Part shown: piece after piece, positions 1-7,923 of the stretch
Position numbering within the stretch: the first letter of the stretch is position 1
Layout of the letters: the number at the start of each line of letters is the position of its first letter
Translations under genes and position numbers: made by a program
Notes under the pieces: model-generated
The model's input: only the letters and a program-made list of their open reading frames with translations
Databases searched by the model: none
What the model was told of the DNA's origin: nothing
Origin: JAQBQZ01 sp964406475
GTDB lineage: Bacteria > Patescibacteriota > Minisyncoccia > Phycocordibacterales > CAIRYW01
Assembly: GCA_964406475.1 (NCBI GenBank)
Contig: CAYORS010000001.1
Location: 1-64,000 of the forward strand
DNA length: 64,000 nucleotides
Direction: 5' to 3'

Positions 1-224
1 CTTGTCACCACTTCGGCATTGGTTGCTTGTCTAATATCGCGAAGAAAACGATCTGTTGTAATCATTGCAGAGCTTTCGACACGTTTTGTGGCACGAACCG
101 TTGAGTTCGCAACAAACAAAACACGTACAACATATGTAATCACGGCAATGAGCATTGCTGTTAAAGATGCATAAATCACAAGTTCAACCAATGAATACCC
201 CTTTTTACGATTGATATGCATCAT
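1..224 (-). CDS. Type IV prepilin-like protein (partial, runs off window)
   Basis: The 74 visible codons begin MMHINRKKGYSLVELVIYAS. This is a class III prepilin leader: basic residues, then KKG before the predicted cleavage and Glu at +5 (YSLVE), followed by a hydrophobic helix that forms the pilin spine. The visible part ends in RDIRQATNAEVVT, typical of minor pilins or pseudopilins of the PilW/GspJ kind. It is the last visible gene of the minus-strand pilus operon and starts 5 nt after the preceding stop. The C-terminal domain lies outside the window, so the subclass is unknown. A prepilin peptidase, not in this window, would process it. Confidence 0.85.
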   Translation of the reverse strand, partial: MMHINRKKGYSLVELVIYASLTAMLIAVITYVVRVLFVANSTVRATKRVESSAMITTDRFLRDIRQATNAEVVT

Positions 225-229
225 ATGGA

Positions 230-751
230 TTAATTATTAAAAATATTAAAAAGGTAAGATTCGAATGATTTGGTGGTTGTAGCCCCCTCTTGTCTCCAAG
301 AGACAGATACATTAACTTTGCGACTATTGGAATCAAGACTACCTCCAGAAGATACAATATTATGACTCTGATCACGATACACAGAACTTAAAACAAAAGA
401 AACAGTATAAAAATCTTCAAGCATAATATTTGATGTTGTTGCGGTCCAACGACTTGGTGAATAGTTAGTATCAAAATAAGGATGATAGGTTGTTCCTATA
501 GCAAGTGGACTAATTTGGTTTTGCCAACTTAAGCTCCGCAAGAATTTTAACACCTCAACAGTCTCTTCTCCAAGCTGTACGGCTTTCAGAGTTGAAATAT
601 TATTCATTGCAAAACGAGAAACAAGAACATAAACAAAAAGCAAAACACTTATCGTGAGTGCAATAATTGAAGAACCGATAATAATTTCCACGAGACCCAC
701 TCCTTTTTTAAAAGAAATAATTTTCACACTTTTATTGTACATCAACAACAC
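230..751 (-). CDS. Type IV prepilin-like minor pilin
   Basis: A 173-aa protein with a prepilin leader at about residues 15-20 (FKKG before VGLVE, Glu at +5) and a hydrophobic helix of about 22 residues (IIIGSSIIALTISVLLFVYV). The rest is a mostly polar, Ser/Thr-rich globular domain, as expected of a minor pilin or GspI/PilV-type pseudopilin. The start overlaps the upstream prepilin gene by 20 nt, so translation is probably coupled. An internal ATG three codons in gives a shorter leader and is also possible. It would assemble into the pilus driven by the PilB/PilC homologues encoded upstream in the same operon. Confidence 0.82.
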   Translation of the reverse strand: MLLMYNKSVKIISFKKGVGLVEIIIGSSIIALTISVLLFVYVLVSRFAMNNISTLKAVQLGEETVEVLKFLRSLSWQNQISPLAIGTTYHPYFDTNYSPSRWTATTSNIMLEDFYTVSFVLSSVYRDQSHNIVSSGGSLDSNSRKVNVSVSWRQEGATTTKSFESYLFNIFNN

Positions 752-1181
752 CAGTACCGTAAATAGTAACTATTTTTGATTGTGAATTATCAAAAAGAGA
801 AAAAGTTATTGTCCCTGTTGCTGATGGGTACCCTGTTAGTTTTTCAAAATAAAGCGTTGTCGTACCATTAGAAAGGCTAATATGAGAAATATATGATTTG
901 CCAGATAAAGAATAGATGGATTCGAGATTTGATAATGAATATGAAGTTGTTTTGAAAATGCCGACCTTATTGCGTGTAAAAAAAACACCATGGGGAACAT
1001 TATTAAGTGCTGTGACAGATTCTTCCCGAGCACGATCAATGAAAGATATAGCGCTTCCAATATCTTTTTCAAAAGTTGAGGTATTTGCAAGTCGAGAAAA
1101 AACACTAATAGAAAGTGAAGAGAAAACAGACAAAATACTTACCGCGACCAATATTTCAACAAGAGAAATGCCTTTTTTCAT
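732..1181 (-). CDS. Type IV prepilin-like protein (GspH/FimT-like)
   Basis: A 149-aa protein starting MKKGISLVEILVAVSILSVF: a minimal prepilin leader (MKKG), Glu at +5 and a long hydrophobic N-terminal helix. The following segment (FIDRAREESVTALNNVPHG) matches the helix-to-strand transition common in GspH/FimT pseudopilins, and the C-terminal half is beta-rich. It lies 3 nt downstream of pilC and overlaps the next prepilin gene, so all three prepilins are in one transcript. Family membership is clear from the leader; the exact class (major or minor pilin) is not determinable here. Confidence 0.83.
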   Translation of the reverse strand: MKKGISLVEILVAVSILSVFSSLSISVFSRLANTSTFEKDIGSAISFIDRAREESVTALNNVPHGVFFTRNKVGIFKTTSYSLSNLESIYSLSGKSYISHISLSNGTTTLYFEKLTGYPSATGTITFSLFDNSQSKIVTIYGTGVVDVQ

Positions 1182-1184
1182 AAA

Positions 1185-2384
1185 TTAAATATTATCAAGC
1201 ACAGAATACATTGGAGTAATCATTGAGACAGCAAAAAAACCAACAGACAAACCAATAAGCACCATAAGCATTGGTTCAATAATTGTCGACATATTTTTTG
1301 TTCTTTGATCAACATCATCCTCATAATACAAAGCAACCTCTTTGAGCATTGTCGACAAATTACCAGTCTCTTCCCCTACCGATACCATCTCAACAATAAA
1401 AGGGGGGTACAATTTTGGATGGTGCGATAAAATATCTGATATAGATGTTCCTTTTTCAATGGTTCCTACCACTTCTTCTAAAGCTTTTTTGTAATAAGAG
1501 TTTTGAATCACATCTTTTGTAATCTCTGCCGCATGCATTACGGGTACACCTGCAGACAATAAAGACGAAAACGTACGCGCAGTACGCGCAGTATTAGTAT
1601 GTATTGCAATGTCTTTAATCATAGGAAAATGTAACACAACAAAATCAAGACATTGTTTGCCTTTATTGGTACGCAAAAAAGAAGTCACAGAGAAGACAAG
1701 TACGCCAATAATTAAAATAGCAAAAACATAGTGCATTTGAAAAAAATCTGATGTTGCAATAATGACTTTTGTTGAAAAAGGCAATTCTGCATTAAGTTCT
1801 TTAAATGTTGCAGTAAGAGATGGAACAACAAAAGTAAGCATCAAAATTCCAATCACAAGCATAAGAGTCAGAATTATTGCAGGATAAATCATTGCGCCCT
1901 TTACCCTCTTATATAAGGTATAGTTTTTATCCATCTGATTACCCACAATTTTTAACGATTCTGAAAGCGATCCACTCTCTTCCCCCGCCTTAACCATTGC
2001 AACAAATAAATCATTAAAAACCTCTGGAAATTCTTGCATACCTTGATATAAATTTTTACCCTCTGCAACAGATGTATTGAGTCGACTAAGTACAAATTTG
2101 AGCTTTTTGTTATTTGCCTGTTTCTCCATCACTGTAATTGAACGCGAGAGCGGGAGCCCCGCATCGATCATAGAACCAAGATTTCGTGCAAAAAAAATCT
2201 TTTCTGCTGTTTTTACTTTGCCCTTAAAAAGAGAAAAGGAGAAAGATTTTTGCTTTTCTTCAATACTTAAAGGAGAAATTTTTTCTTTATGCAAAATATC
2301 AAACAAAAACGAACGGTCTTTCGCCTCAAATATTTTTTCTTTTTTTTCATCACCTTCTTTATATGTAACCTTAAATTGTGCCAT
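1185..2384 (-). CDS. pilC: Type IV pilus inner-membrane platform protein PilC (GspF family)
   Basis: A 399-aa protein with the GspF/PilC architecture: two cytoplasmic T2SSF domains, each followed by membrane helices. The first repeat begins FFARNLGSMIDAGLPLSRSI and the second begins RTARTFSSLLSAGVPVMHA, the duplicated signature of the family. Hydrophobic helices lie at about residues 165-190, 215-237 and 365-390. PilC forms the membrane platform on which the PilB ATPase turns to extrude pilin subunits. Length and order are normal for the family. The gene starts 3 nt after the pilB stop, in the same operon. Confidence 0.95.
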   Translation of the reverse strand: MAQFKVTYKEGDEKKEKIFEAKDRSFLFDILHKEKISPLSIEEKQKSFSFSLFKGKVKTAEKIFFARNLGSMIDAGLPLSRSITVMEKQANNKKLKFVLSRLNTSVAEGKNLYQGMQEFPEVFNDLFVAMVKAGEESGSLSESLKIVGNQMDKNYTLYKRVKGAMIYPAIILTLMLVIGILMLTFVVPSLTATFKELNAELPFSTKVIIATSDFFQMHYVFAILIIGVLVFSVTSFLRTNKGKQCLDFVVLHFPMIKDIAIHTNTARTARTFSSLLSAGVPVMHAAEITKDVIQNSYYKKALEEVVGTIEKGTSISDILSHHPKLYPPFIVEMVSVGEETGNLSTMLKEVALYYEDDVDQRTKNMSTIIEPMLMVLIGLSVGFFAVSMITPMYSVLDNI

Positions 2385-2387
2385 AAA

Positions 2388-4136
2388 TTATTCAGAAATA
2401 ACACGCAAAACTTCCTCGATAGTTGTATACCCTTTTACAGCTTTCACAATACCATCTTCAACCATAGTAAGCATTCCATCTTTTTTGGCTTGATCTTCTA
2501 TTTCATCTGATGTCGCACCTTTCATAATGAGTGCTCGAATGGTAGGAGTAATTTTTAATACTTCATGTATTCCGATACGTCCTTTAAAACCATCTTCTAC
2601 TTCTGGAGTAGGATTTGGTTTCCAAAACTGCACTTTTTTCCAATCAGAATCTTGATCAATAATATTTTCTTTTTTAAGAACAGAAAGAACCTTATCAAGG
2701 TTTACCTTTTTAGCTAATTGATCGAGTTCACTTGGTGTAAGACAAAACTTGTCTTTTGGATTTTGAAGACGACGAACAAGACGCTGTCCTATAACAACAT
2801 TAAGGGTCGAAACAAGAAGGAAAGGTTCTGCCTCCATATCAAGAAGTCGTGGAATGGCACCTGCAGCAGAATTGGTGTGAAGTGTTGAAAGAACAAGATG
2901 TCCTGTGAGTGCAGCGTTTATTGCAAGAGAGGCTGTTTCATTATCACGAATCTCCCCCACCATAATCACATCTGGATCTTGTCGCACAAGAGACCGAAGA
3001 CCTTGTGAAAAGGTAAAACCTATCTCTGGCTTTACTTGTGTTTGATTAACGCGTTTCATTTGATATTCAATCGGATCTTCTATCGTTGAAATATTAACAT
3101 CGGGCGTGTTCAAAATATCCAAAACAGTATACAACGTAGTTGTTTTACCCGAACCTGTTGGTCCTGTTGTCAAAATCATTCCTGTTGTTAAATTGGTAGC
3201 CTCGTGCAAAATATCAAGAGCATCACCATGAAATCCAAGAATCTCCAGTGTAAATCCTGAAACCCCTTCTCGCAAAAGACGCATCACTGTTTTTTCACCA
3301 AAAAAAGTTGGCAAAATAGATACACGAAAAGCAACCTTTTCTCCGTTGAGATCAATCTTGAATCGCCCGTCCTGAGGCAATCTTTTTTCATCAAGCTTCA
3401 AATTGGAAAGCACCTTGAGCCGAGCAGTGATGCCCGCCCCGGCAGCCTTAGGTAACAGCATTGCATCATGAAGAATTCCATCAATACGATAGCGAACAAT
3501 TACTTCGTTTTCATATTGTTCTATATGAATATCTGATGCATTTTGTAAAATAGCATGCTTCAATAAGGTATCGACAATGCGTACGACAGGCAAATCTTCT
3601 GCCATTTTTTTGAGATCATCAGGACTATTCTCATCACCACTTATAGCAACTTGAGTCAGTTTAACAGAATCTTGTTGAATCAAATCACCAAAATCAGCTT
3701 TAAGACTTTTTTGGTATTGCAAAAGAACTGCTTTAATAGACTCTACACTTGTGAGGCGAGGAAGGATTTTTAATCCTGTCTTTTTTTTAATGAAATCAAT
3801 TGCCGACAAATCATCAGTATCGAGCATTGCCACTTCAAGGCCTGTGTTTGTTTTTTTGAACGAAACAATATTATGCTTCCGTGCAATTGGTTCCGGAATA
3901 AGAGAGAGAACACCAAAATCAATCTTTTGATTTTTAAGATCTACAAAAGGAACACCAATCACGTATGCCTGAATGCGACGCAAATCATCTTCGGCAAGTT
4001 TTCCTGCTGAAACAAGAATTTGCCCAATAGATACTTTTTTTACAATCGCCTCTTCGTGTGCATTAAGAAGAGTTGGTTTATCAACTAAACCCGAATCAAG
4101 AATAAATTCTTCTAATTGTTTTTCTTTTAAGATCAT
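2388..4136 (-). CDS. pilB: Type IV pilus assembly ATPase PilB (GspE family)
   Basis: A 582-aa GspE/PilB ATPase. Residues 1-150 form an MshEN-type N domain. Around residues 320-340 there is a Walker A motif (TTGPTGSGKTTTLY), followed by an Asp box (STIEDPIEYQ), a Walker B region (RQDPDVIMVGEIRD) and a His box (GHLVLSTLHTN). It powers pilus extension together with PilC. The C-terminal zinc-binding tetracysteine seen in many GspE proteins is not intact: only one Cys remains near KDKFCLTPSE. No PilT retraction ATPase is visible in the window. The gene follows the 880-aa Cys-rich protein by 42 nt. Confidence 0.95.
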   Translation of the reverse strand: MILKEKQLEEFILDSGLVDKPTLLNAHEEAIVKKVSIGQILVSAGKLAEDDLRRIQAYVIGVPFVDLKNQKIDFGVLSLIPEPIARKHNIVSFKKTNTGLEVAMLDTDDLSAIDFIKKKTGLKILPRLTSVESIKAVLLQYQKSLKADFGDLIQQDSVKLTQVAISGDENSPDDLKKMAEDLPVVRIVDTLLKHAILQNASDIHIEQYENEVIVRYRIDGILHDAMLLPKAAGAGITARLKVLSNLKLDEKRLPQDGRFKIDLNGEKVAFRVSILPTFFGEKTVMRLLREGVSGFTLEILGFHGDALDILHEATNLTTGMILTTGPTGSGKTTTLYTVLDILNTPDVNISTIEDPIEYQMKRVNQTQVKPEIGFTFSQGLRSLVRQDPDVIMVGEIRDNETASLAINAALTGHLVLSTLHTNSAAGAIPRLLDMEAEPFLLVSTLNVVIGQRLVRRLQNPKDKFCLTPSELDQLAKKVNLDKVLSVLKKENIIDQDSDWKKVQFWKPNPTPEVEDGFKGRIGIHEVLKITPTIRALIMKGATSDEIEDQAKKDGMLTMVEDGIVKAVKGYTTIEEVLRVISE

Positions 4137-4178
4137 TACTCAATCATTATATCAAAAAAAGAACAAAACAATCAAAAT

Positions 4179-6821
4179 TTAATTGTACTCTGTTGATCGA
4201 ACATTAAGACGACATGAGCCCACTGCCTGTTTGTAAACAGTACTATCTGTTTGTGCACCTTGCCAACACTTAAGTGTGTAAATCATATCTTTTTTAATAT
4301 TATCTTCAGTAAGCGAAGTCGGTGTTGCACTTAGATTACCTGTAAGAGTAGTAACAGAAGTTGTACTTCCCACAGTCTCCGGATCAAACGTTGCAATTTT
4401 CATATCTTGATTAAACAATGCACAATGAGTTTCGTTATTATAACGTTCAAGAACACCTGTTCCTCTGCCCCAACTTACAACACAACTTTCTTCTGGTTTT
4501 ATAAGTGTGGTTGTTTTTAATGTATTCTGCAATAATACAGTACCTTGTGTTCCATCAAGCAAAAGATTCTTGCCTGGTGGCTCAATCACTTGATTACACA
4601 CAACACCATTATTAAGAGTTTGATCATAATAAAGACAGCTGTTTGTTTGATCACAGTAATACTGAAGAGGATTTGAACATCCAAGACTTGCACTACAATT
4701 GAGCGCATCAGTACCACTATTAGATCCAAGACAAGACCATTTGTATACACTTCCATCCAAAACAACATCAGAACGCGAACCACTTGAACAGGCATTTGTT
4801 CCTGTAATACCCTGACTTGAACTTACTACCCTACCACTCAAATACCCACAAAAACCATTTATTGTCTGACAAGATGTATCATTGCATACACAACTATCAT
4901 TTTCCACGATATAACCTAAAGGTATAGACATCTGAATTCCTGATATATTTGGACACATATCTGGAGCACATCCGACACCAGAACATACACACTGACCTTC
5001 ACCATTTATTGTGTAGCCAGCTGGAACAGAAATTTGAATATCATCAATATTTGGACACATATCTGGAGCACATCCGACACCAGAACATACACACTGACCT
5101 TCACCATTTATTGTGTAGCCAAAAGGCACCTCCGCTTGTGTCCCTGTAATATTAGGACATTTATCACTTGTACACACACCACCTGTACATACAAGACATG
5201 AAGAGTTTACACAAGTACATATAGAATCAGCAGAAGAGTATCCAGGCGGCACACTAAGTTGTATACCTTCAATATTTATACACTTATCTTCACCACAATC
5301 ATTGCCTGTACAGTTACAATTACCCTCTGCATCTTGTTCATATCCAAAAGGAACTGTTGTTTGAATACCTGTTATGTTTTTACACATATCACTTGCAGTA
5401 CAAGACTCATTATTACAAATACACCCACCAATATTGTTAGAAATGTATCCGCTCGGTATTTCTATTTGTATTCCTTCAATATTATTACATTTATCATCAG
5501 TACATACGTCTGTATCGAGAATACATTGGTTAGAATCAGCACAAAAACTTGTTCCGTTAGAACAACAAAATTCGCCTATGCAAACACAATCCCCTCCTGT
5601 ATCCACTTCATAACCTTCAGGAACTTCAAGCTGTATCGAAGGAATGTTGGGACACATATCAGGTCCACATTCGACACCATAACAAAGACAATCACCATTT
5701 TCATCAAGACTATAGACCGAAGACTCATATTGTACACCATCAATATTCTTACAAAAATCAGTACATTCACTTGGATCTGTTTGAGTTCCTGGCATATCTA
5801 GACAATAATCCACTTCTTCACAATCAGCAGGATCTGTTTGAGTACCAGGAACAAGAGGACACCAATCATACTCTTCACAATCAGGGCCTGTACAAGGAAC
5901 ATCTGGGGGGACAAGAGCAGAACAATATGCTGTCGTGAGAGCATCTATGTATTCTTGTGAAAAAACAGTTGGTGGATGACAAGTATTTGGGGGTACAGGA
6001 AAATAACTTCCCGAAGCTGGAGCAAAATATTTTGCGCCTGAAGGACAAGTTATTTGAATGAGTGTATTCCAAGAACACAAAGAAGGACAATTTGAACCTA
6101 AAATACACTCATTTTTTGGATGTGCTTCTTCACAATCATCTTGAGTTGTTGGTGGACAATAAATTACTGGATCATATGCACAAGGGGGGTCTGAAAAAAC
6201 ACCATAACAAGAATAACCATGATTTTGAACAGCATCTTGGTTCGCGGCTTCACACGCAGGAGCATCAGAGGTGTTGTTTGCTTCAGAATCTGCACAATAT
6301 TCGATGTGACACTGGTCAGGTGATTCTTCGGGCACACATTGATAACATGCAGCAGGATCATTTTGCACCCCTGGAATATCTGGACAATAATCGCACTCCA
6401 ATGGATCTGTCTGTACACCTGGTTGATCAACACAAACATCACAATCAAATGGATTTATTTGTACCCCTTCAACATTCGGACAAACATCACATAATGCAGG
6501 AGGATCATCTACTGTACAATCAACACATTCACTTGGATCTGTTTGAGTTCCTGGTAAGCTCGGACAAACATCACATGAGGCTGGAGGACTCTCTACTGTA
6601 CAATCAACACATTCACTTGGATCTGTTTGAGTTCCTGGTAAGCCCGGACAAACATCACAACCTTCTTGAGTTGGGTCAGTACTACAGTCAACTTGACATG
6701 AAGGATCTGTAGGAGTTTCCGTACAATCAACAGGATCAGAAAAAACAAATTTTGAAATAGGAAAAGAAAAGAAAAAAACAGAAATTATTATTGTTATAAG
6801 AATCAATCCTTTTTTTACCAT
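4179..6821 (-). CDS. Large secreted Cys-rich repeat protein of the pilus operon
   Basis: An 880-aa protein with an N-terminal hydrophobic export signal (KKGLILITIIISVFFFSFPI). The mature part is built of Cys-rich units. The first third repeats CPGLPGTQTDPSECVDC-like units of about 28 residues. The middle repeats units of about 34 residues of the form CPNIxGIQxxVPxGYxxxxxGxCVC. The last 110 residues form a different domain ending in CRLNVRSTEYN, which is related to the end of the 1108-aa protein upstream. No database family is claimed. Its place between a TPR protein and pilB suggests a pilus-associated or cell-surface adhesive role; that is inference. The many Cys are probably disulfide-bonded outside the cell. 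Confidence 0.8.
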   Translation of the reverse strand: MVKKGLILITIIISVFFFSFPISKFVFSDPVDCTETPTDPSCQVDCSTDPTQEGCDVCPGLPGTQTDPSECVDCTVESPPASCDVCPSLPGTQTDPSECVDCTVDDPPALCDVCPNVEGVQINPFDCDVCVDQPGVQTDPLECDYCPDIPGVQNDPAACYQCVPEESPDQCHIEYCADSEANNTSDAPACEAANQDAVQNHGYSCYGVFSDPPCAYDPVIYCPPTTQDDCEEAHPKNECILGSNCPSLCSWNTLIQITCPSGAKYFAPASGSYFPVPPNTCHPPTVFSQEYIDALTTAYCSALVPPDVPCTGPDCEEYDWCPLVPGTQTDPADCEEVDYCLDMPGTQTDPSECTDFCKNIDGVQYESSVYSLDENGDCLCYGVECGPDMCPNIPSIQLEVPEGYEVDTGGDCVCIGEFCCSNGTSFCADSNQCILDTDVCTDDKCNNIEGIQIEIPSGYISNNIGGCICNNESCTASDMCKNITGIQTTVPFGYEQDAEGNCNCTGNDCGEDKCINIEGIQLSVPPGYSSADSICTCVNSSCLVCTGGVCTSDKCPNITGTQAEVPFGYTINGEGQCVCSGVGCAPDMCPNIDDIQISVPAGYTINGEGQCVCSGVGCAPDMCPNISGIQMSIPLGYIVENDSCVCNDTSCQTINGFCGYLSGRVVSSSQGITGTNACSSGSRSDVVLDGSVYKWSCLGSNSGTDALNCSASLGCSNPLQYYCDQTNSCLYYDQTLNNGVVCNQVIEPPGKNLLLDGTQGTVLLQNTLKTTTLIKPEESCVVSWGRGTGVLERYNNETHCALFNQDMKIATFDPETVGSTTSVTTLTGNLSATPTSLTEDNIKKDMIYTLKCWQGAQTDSTVYKQAVGSCRLNVRSTEYN
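4945..5121 (-). repeat. Exact 75-bp tandem repeat inside the Cys-rich gene
   Basis: Positions 4945-5019 and 5047-5121 are identical over 75 bp with a period of 102 bp (34 codons). They encode successive GYTINGEGQCVCSGVGCAPD units. The identity at DNA level, including third positions, shows recent duplication or gene conversion. Confidence 0.9.
6508..6658 (-). repeat. Near-identical 84-bp-period tandem repeat near the N-terminus of the Cys-rich gene
   Basis: The segments beginning at 6508 and 6592 match over about 67 bp with one difference. The period is 84 bp (28 codons) and they encode GTQTDPSECVDCTV-type units. Confidence 0.8.
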
Positions 6822-6830
6822 TGTTTTTGA

Positions 6831-7607
6831 TTATTTCTTTGTAATTGAGATTTTTGCTTGTGGTAAAGATTTCAAACGACTTTCAATCAGATCTCGTTCT
6901 GCTGCTAAAAACTTTTGAGACTTCAGCAACTCTTTTGCTTTTTGTTCATATATTTTTTCTTGTGCAGAATCATTTCTTAGTCTTTCAATATCCAAAAGAA
7001 CAAGATAAGTGTAAATAAAATCTGGATCAAGAGAGAGAGCTGAGAGGGCTAGTTTTTCTGGTTCTTCAAGAAGAGATGTGAGAGAATTTCCTTCTTGTAA
7101 TAAATTTTTGTATAGATTTTTTAGTAAAATATCAGCCAGTCCAACCAAAGATGCAATACGATTTGGTTGTTCTTTTAAAATATTTTTATACATTTTTTTT
7201 GCATTATCATAATCTTTGCGGCGCCCATATTCAGTAGCAAGAATTTCTTCTAAAGAAACAATGAAATCTTTATCTCGTGCATACTTTAGAAGCTCTGTTG
7301 CTTTATTAAACACATAATCATATTCCTTATATATTTTTTTTATTCTTAAATAACCAATGATTGCATCATGATTCCCAGGATTAAGTTTTAATGCTTTGGT
7401 GTAAAGTTTTTGTGCTTCACCAATATTTTTATTGGACTCATTTATCTGAGCCAACTTAATTATTACTTCAACACTTTGAGGGTTTAGACTGAGTGCCTCT
7501 TGATATGCGGCACGAGCGCCATCAAAATTGTGTAAAGAAAAATAAATATAACCTTTTGTCATAAGTAGATCGAAACTTTTTTGTGTGACACCATCAATTA
7601 ACGCCAA
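6831..7607 (-). CDS. TPR protein (C-terminal part of a probable split or frameshifted protein)
   Basis: A 258-aa tetratricopeptide-repeat protein. TPR units are visible at about residues 17-50 (GYIYFSLHNFDGARAAYQEA, LNP), 51-85 (AQKLYTKALKLNPGN) and again at 140-165 (KKMYKNILKEQPNR). TPRs are scaffolds for protein contacts; the partner is unknown. The only start near the beginning is a TTG that overlaps the 3' end of the preceding ORF (7598-7921) by 10 nt. The reading frame continues upstream through the A6 run at 7611-7616 as YKKALALIDG, which joins naturally to that ORF. So this is most likely the main part of a single membrane-anchored TPR protein of about 360 aa. Confidence 0.75.
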   Translation of the reverse strand: MALIDGVTQKSFDLLMTKGYIYFSLHNFDGARAAYQEALSLNPQSVEVIIKLAQINESNKNIGEAQKLYTKALKLNPGNHDAIIGYLRIKKIYKEYDYVFNKATELLKYARDKDFIVSLEEILATEYGRRKDYDNAKKMYKNILKEQPNRIASLVGLADILLKNLYKNLLQEGNSLTSLLEEPEKLALSALSLDPDFIYTYLVLLDIERLRNDSAQEKIYEQKAKELLKSQKFLAAERDLIESRLKSLPQAKISITKK

Positions 7608-7921
7608 AGCTTTTTTGTATACAAATCACGCTCACCTGACACAACACCAAAATCAAAATATGCTCGTGACATCAAAATCACAAACTTATTATCTTGACTA
7701 TTTTCAGTAAGAAAAGGTTCTCCTATTTTGATAAGTTCTGTGTACTTATTGTCATTAAGAAGAATAGTCATCTTTTCGTATGGAGGTGTTACTTTCCAAA
7801 AAACGAAGAACCACACAAGAAAACCGCAAAGCACTACAACAACTGCATAAAAGAATCTTTCTTTTATTGTTAACATCTTCAGAAAAGAAAATACTTTATT
7901 TTTTATTTTTGTAAAAACCAT
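7598..7921 (-). CDS. Membrane-anchor segment of the TPR protein
   Basis: A 107-aa ORF with a basic cytoplasmic start (KIKNKVFSFLKMLTIKERF), one membrane helix at about residues 25-45 (YAVVVVLCGFLVWFFVFW) and an outer segment that begins a TPR-like helix pair (VILMSRAYFDFGVVSGERDL). It ends four codons after a heptamer A AAA AAG in zero frame. A -1 shift there would fuse it in register to the downstream TPR ORF. It starts 2 nt after the stop of the 1108-aa gene. Alternatives to recoding are a genuine two-gene split with coupled TTG initiation, or an indel error in the homopolymer. Confidence 0.7.
   Translation of the reverse strand: MVFTKIKNKVFSFLKMLTIKERFFYAVVVVLCGFLVWFFVFWKVTPPYEKMTILLNDNKYTELIKIGEPFLTENSQDNKFVILMSRAYFDFGVVSGERDLYTKKLWR
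7610..7616 (-). promoter_or_regulatory. Candidate -1 ribosomal frameshift heptamer A AAA AAG
   Basis: On the minus strand the zero-frame codons ACA AAA AAG contain the heptamer A AAA AAG, the slippery sequence known from E. coli dnaX. A purine-rich AGGTGAG element lies about 14 nt upstream, and the zero-frame stop is 9 nt downstream. Slippage by -1 continues into the TPR frame. No strong downstream stem-loop was recognised by eye. Confidence 0.45.
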
Positions 7922-7923
7922 AT

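Noticed and set aside
4945..5121. Direct repeats that might suggest a CRISPR array
   Set aside because: Repeats are 75 bp at a 102-bp period, in frame with a large secreted protein; no spacers of uniform length and no cas genes.
6062..6712. 216-aa His/Leu-rich plus-strand ORF
   Set aside because: It is the antisense shadow of the Cys-rich repeat gene; the repetitive composition of that gene keeps the opposite frame open.
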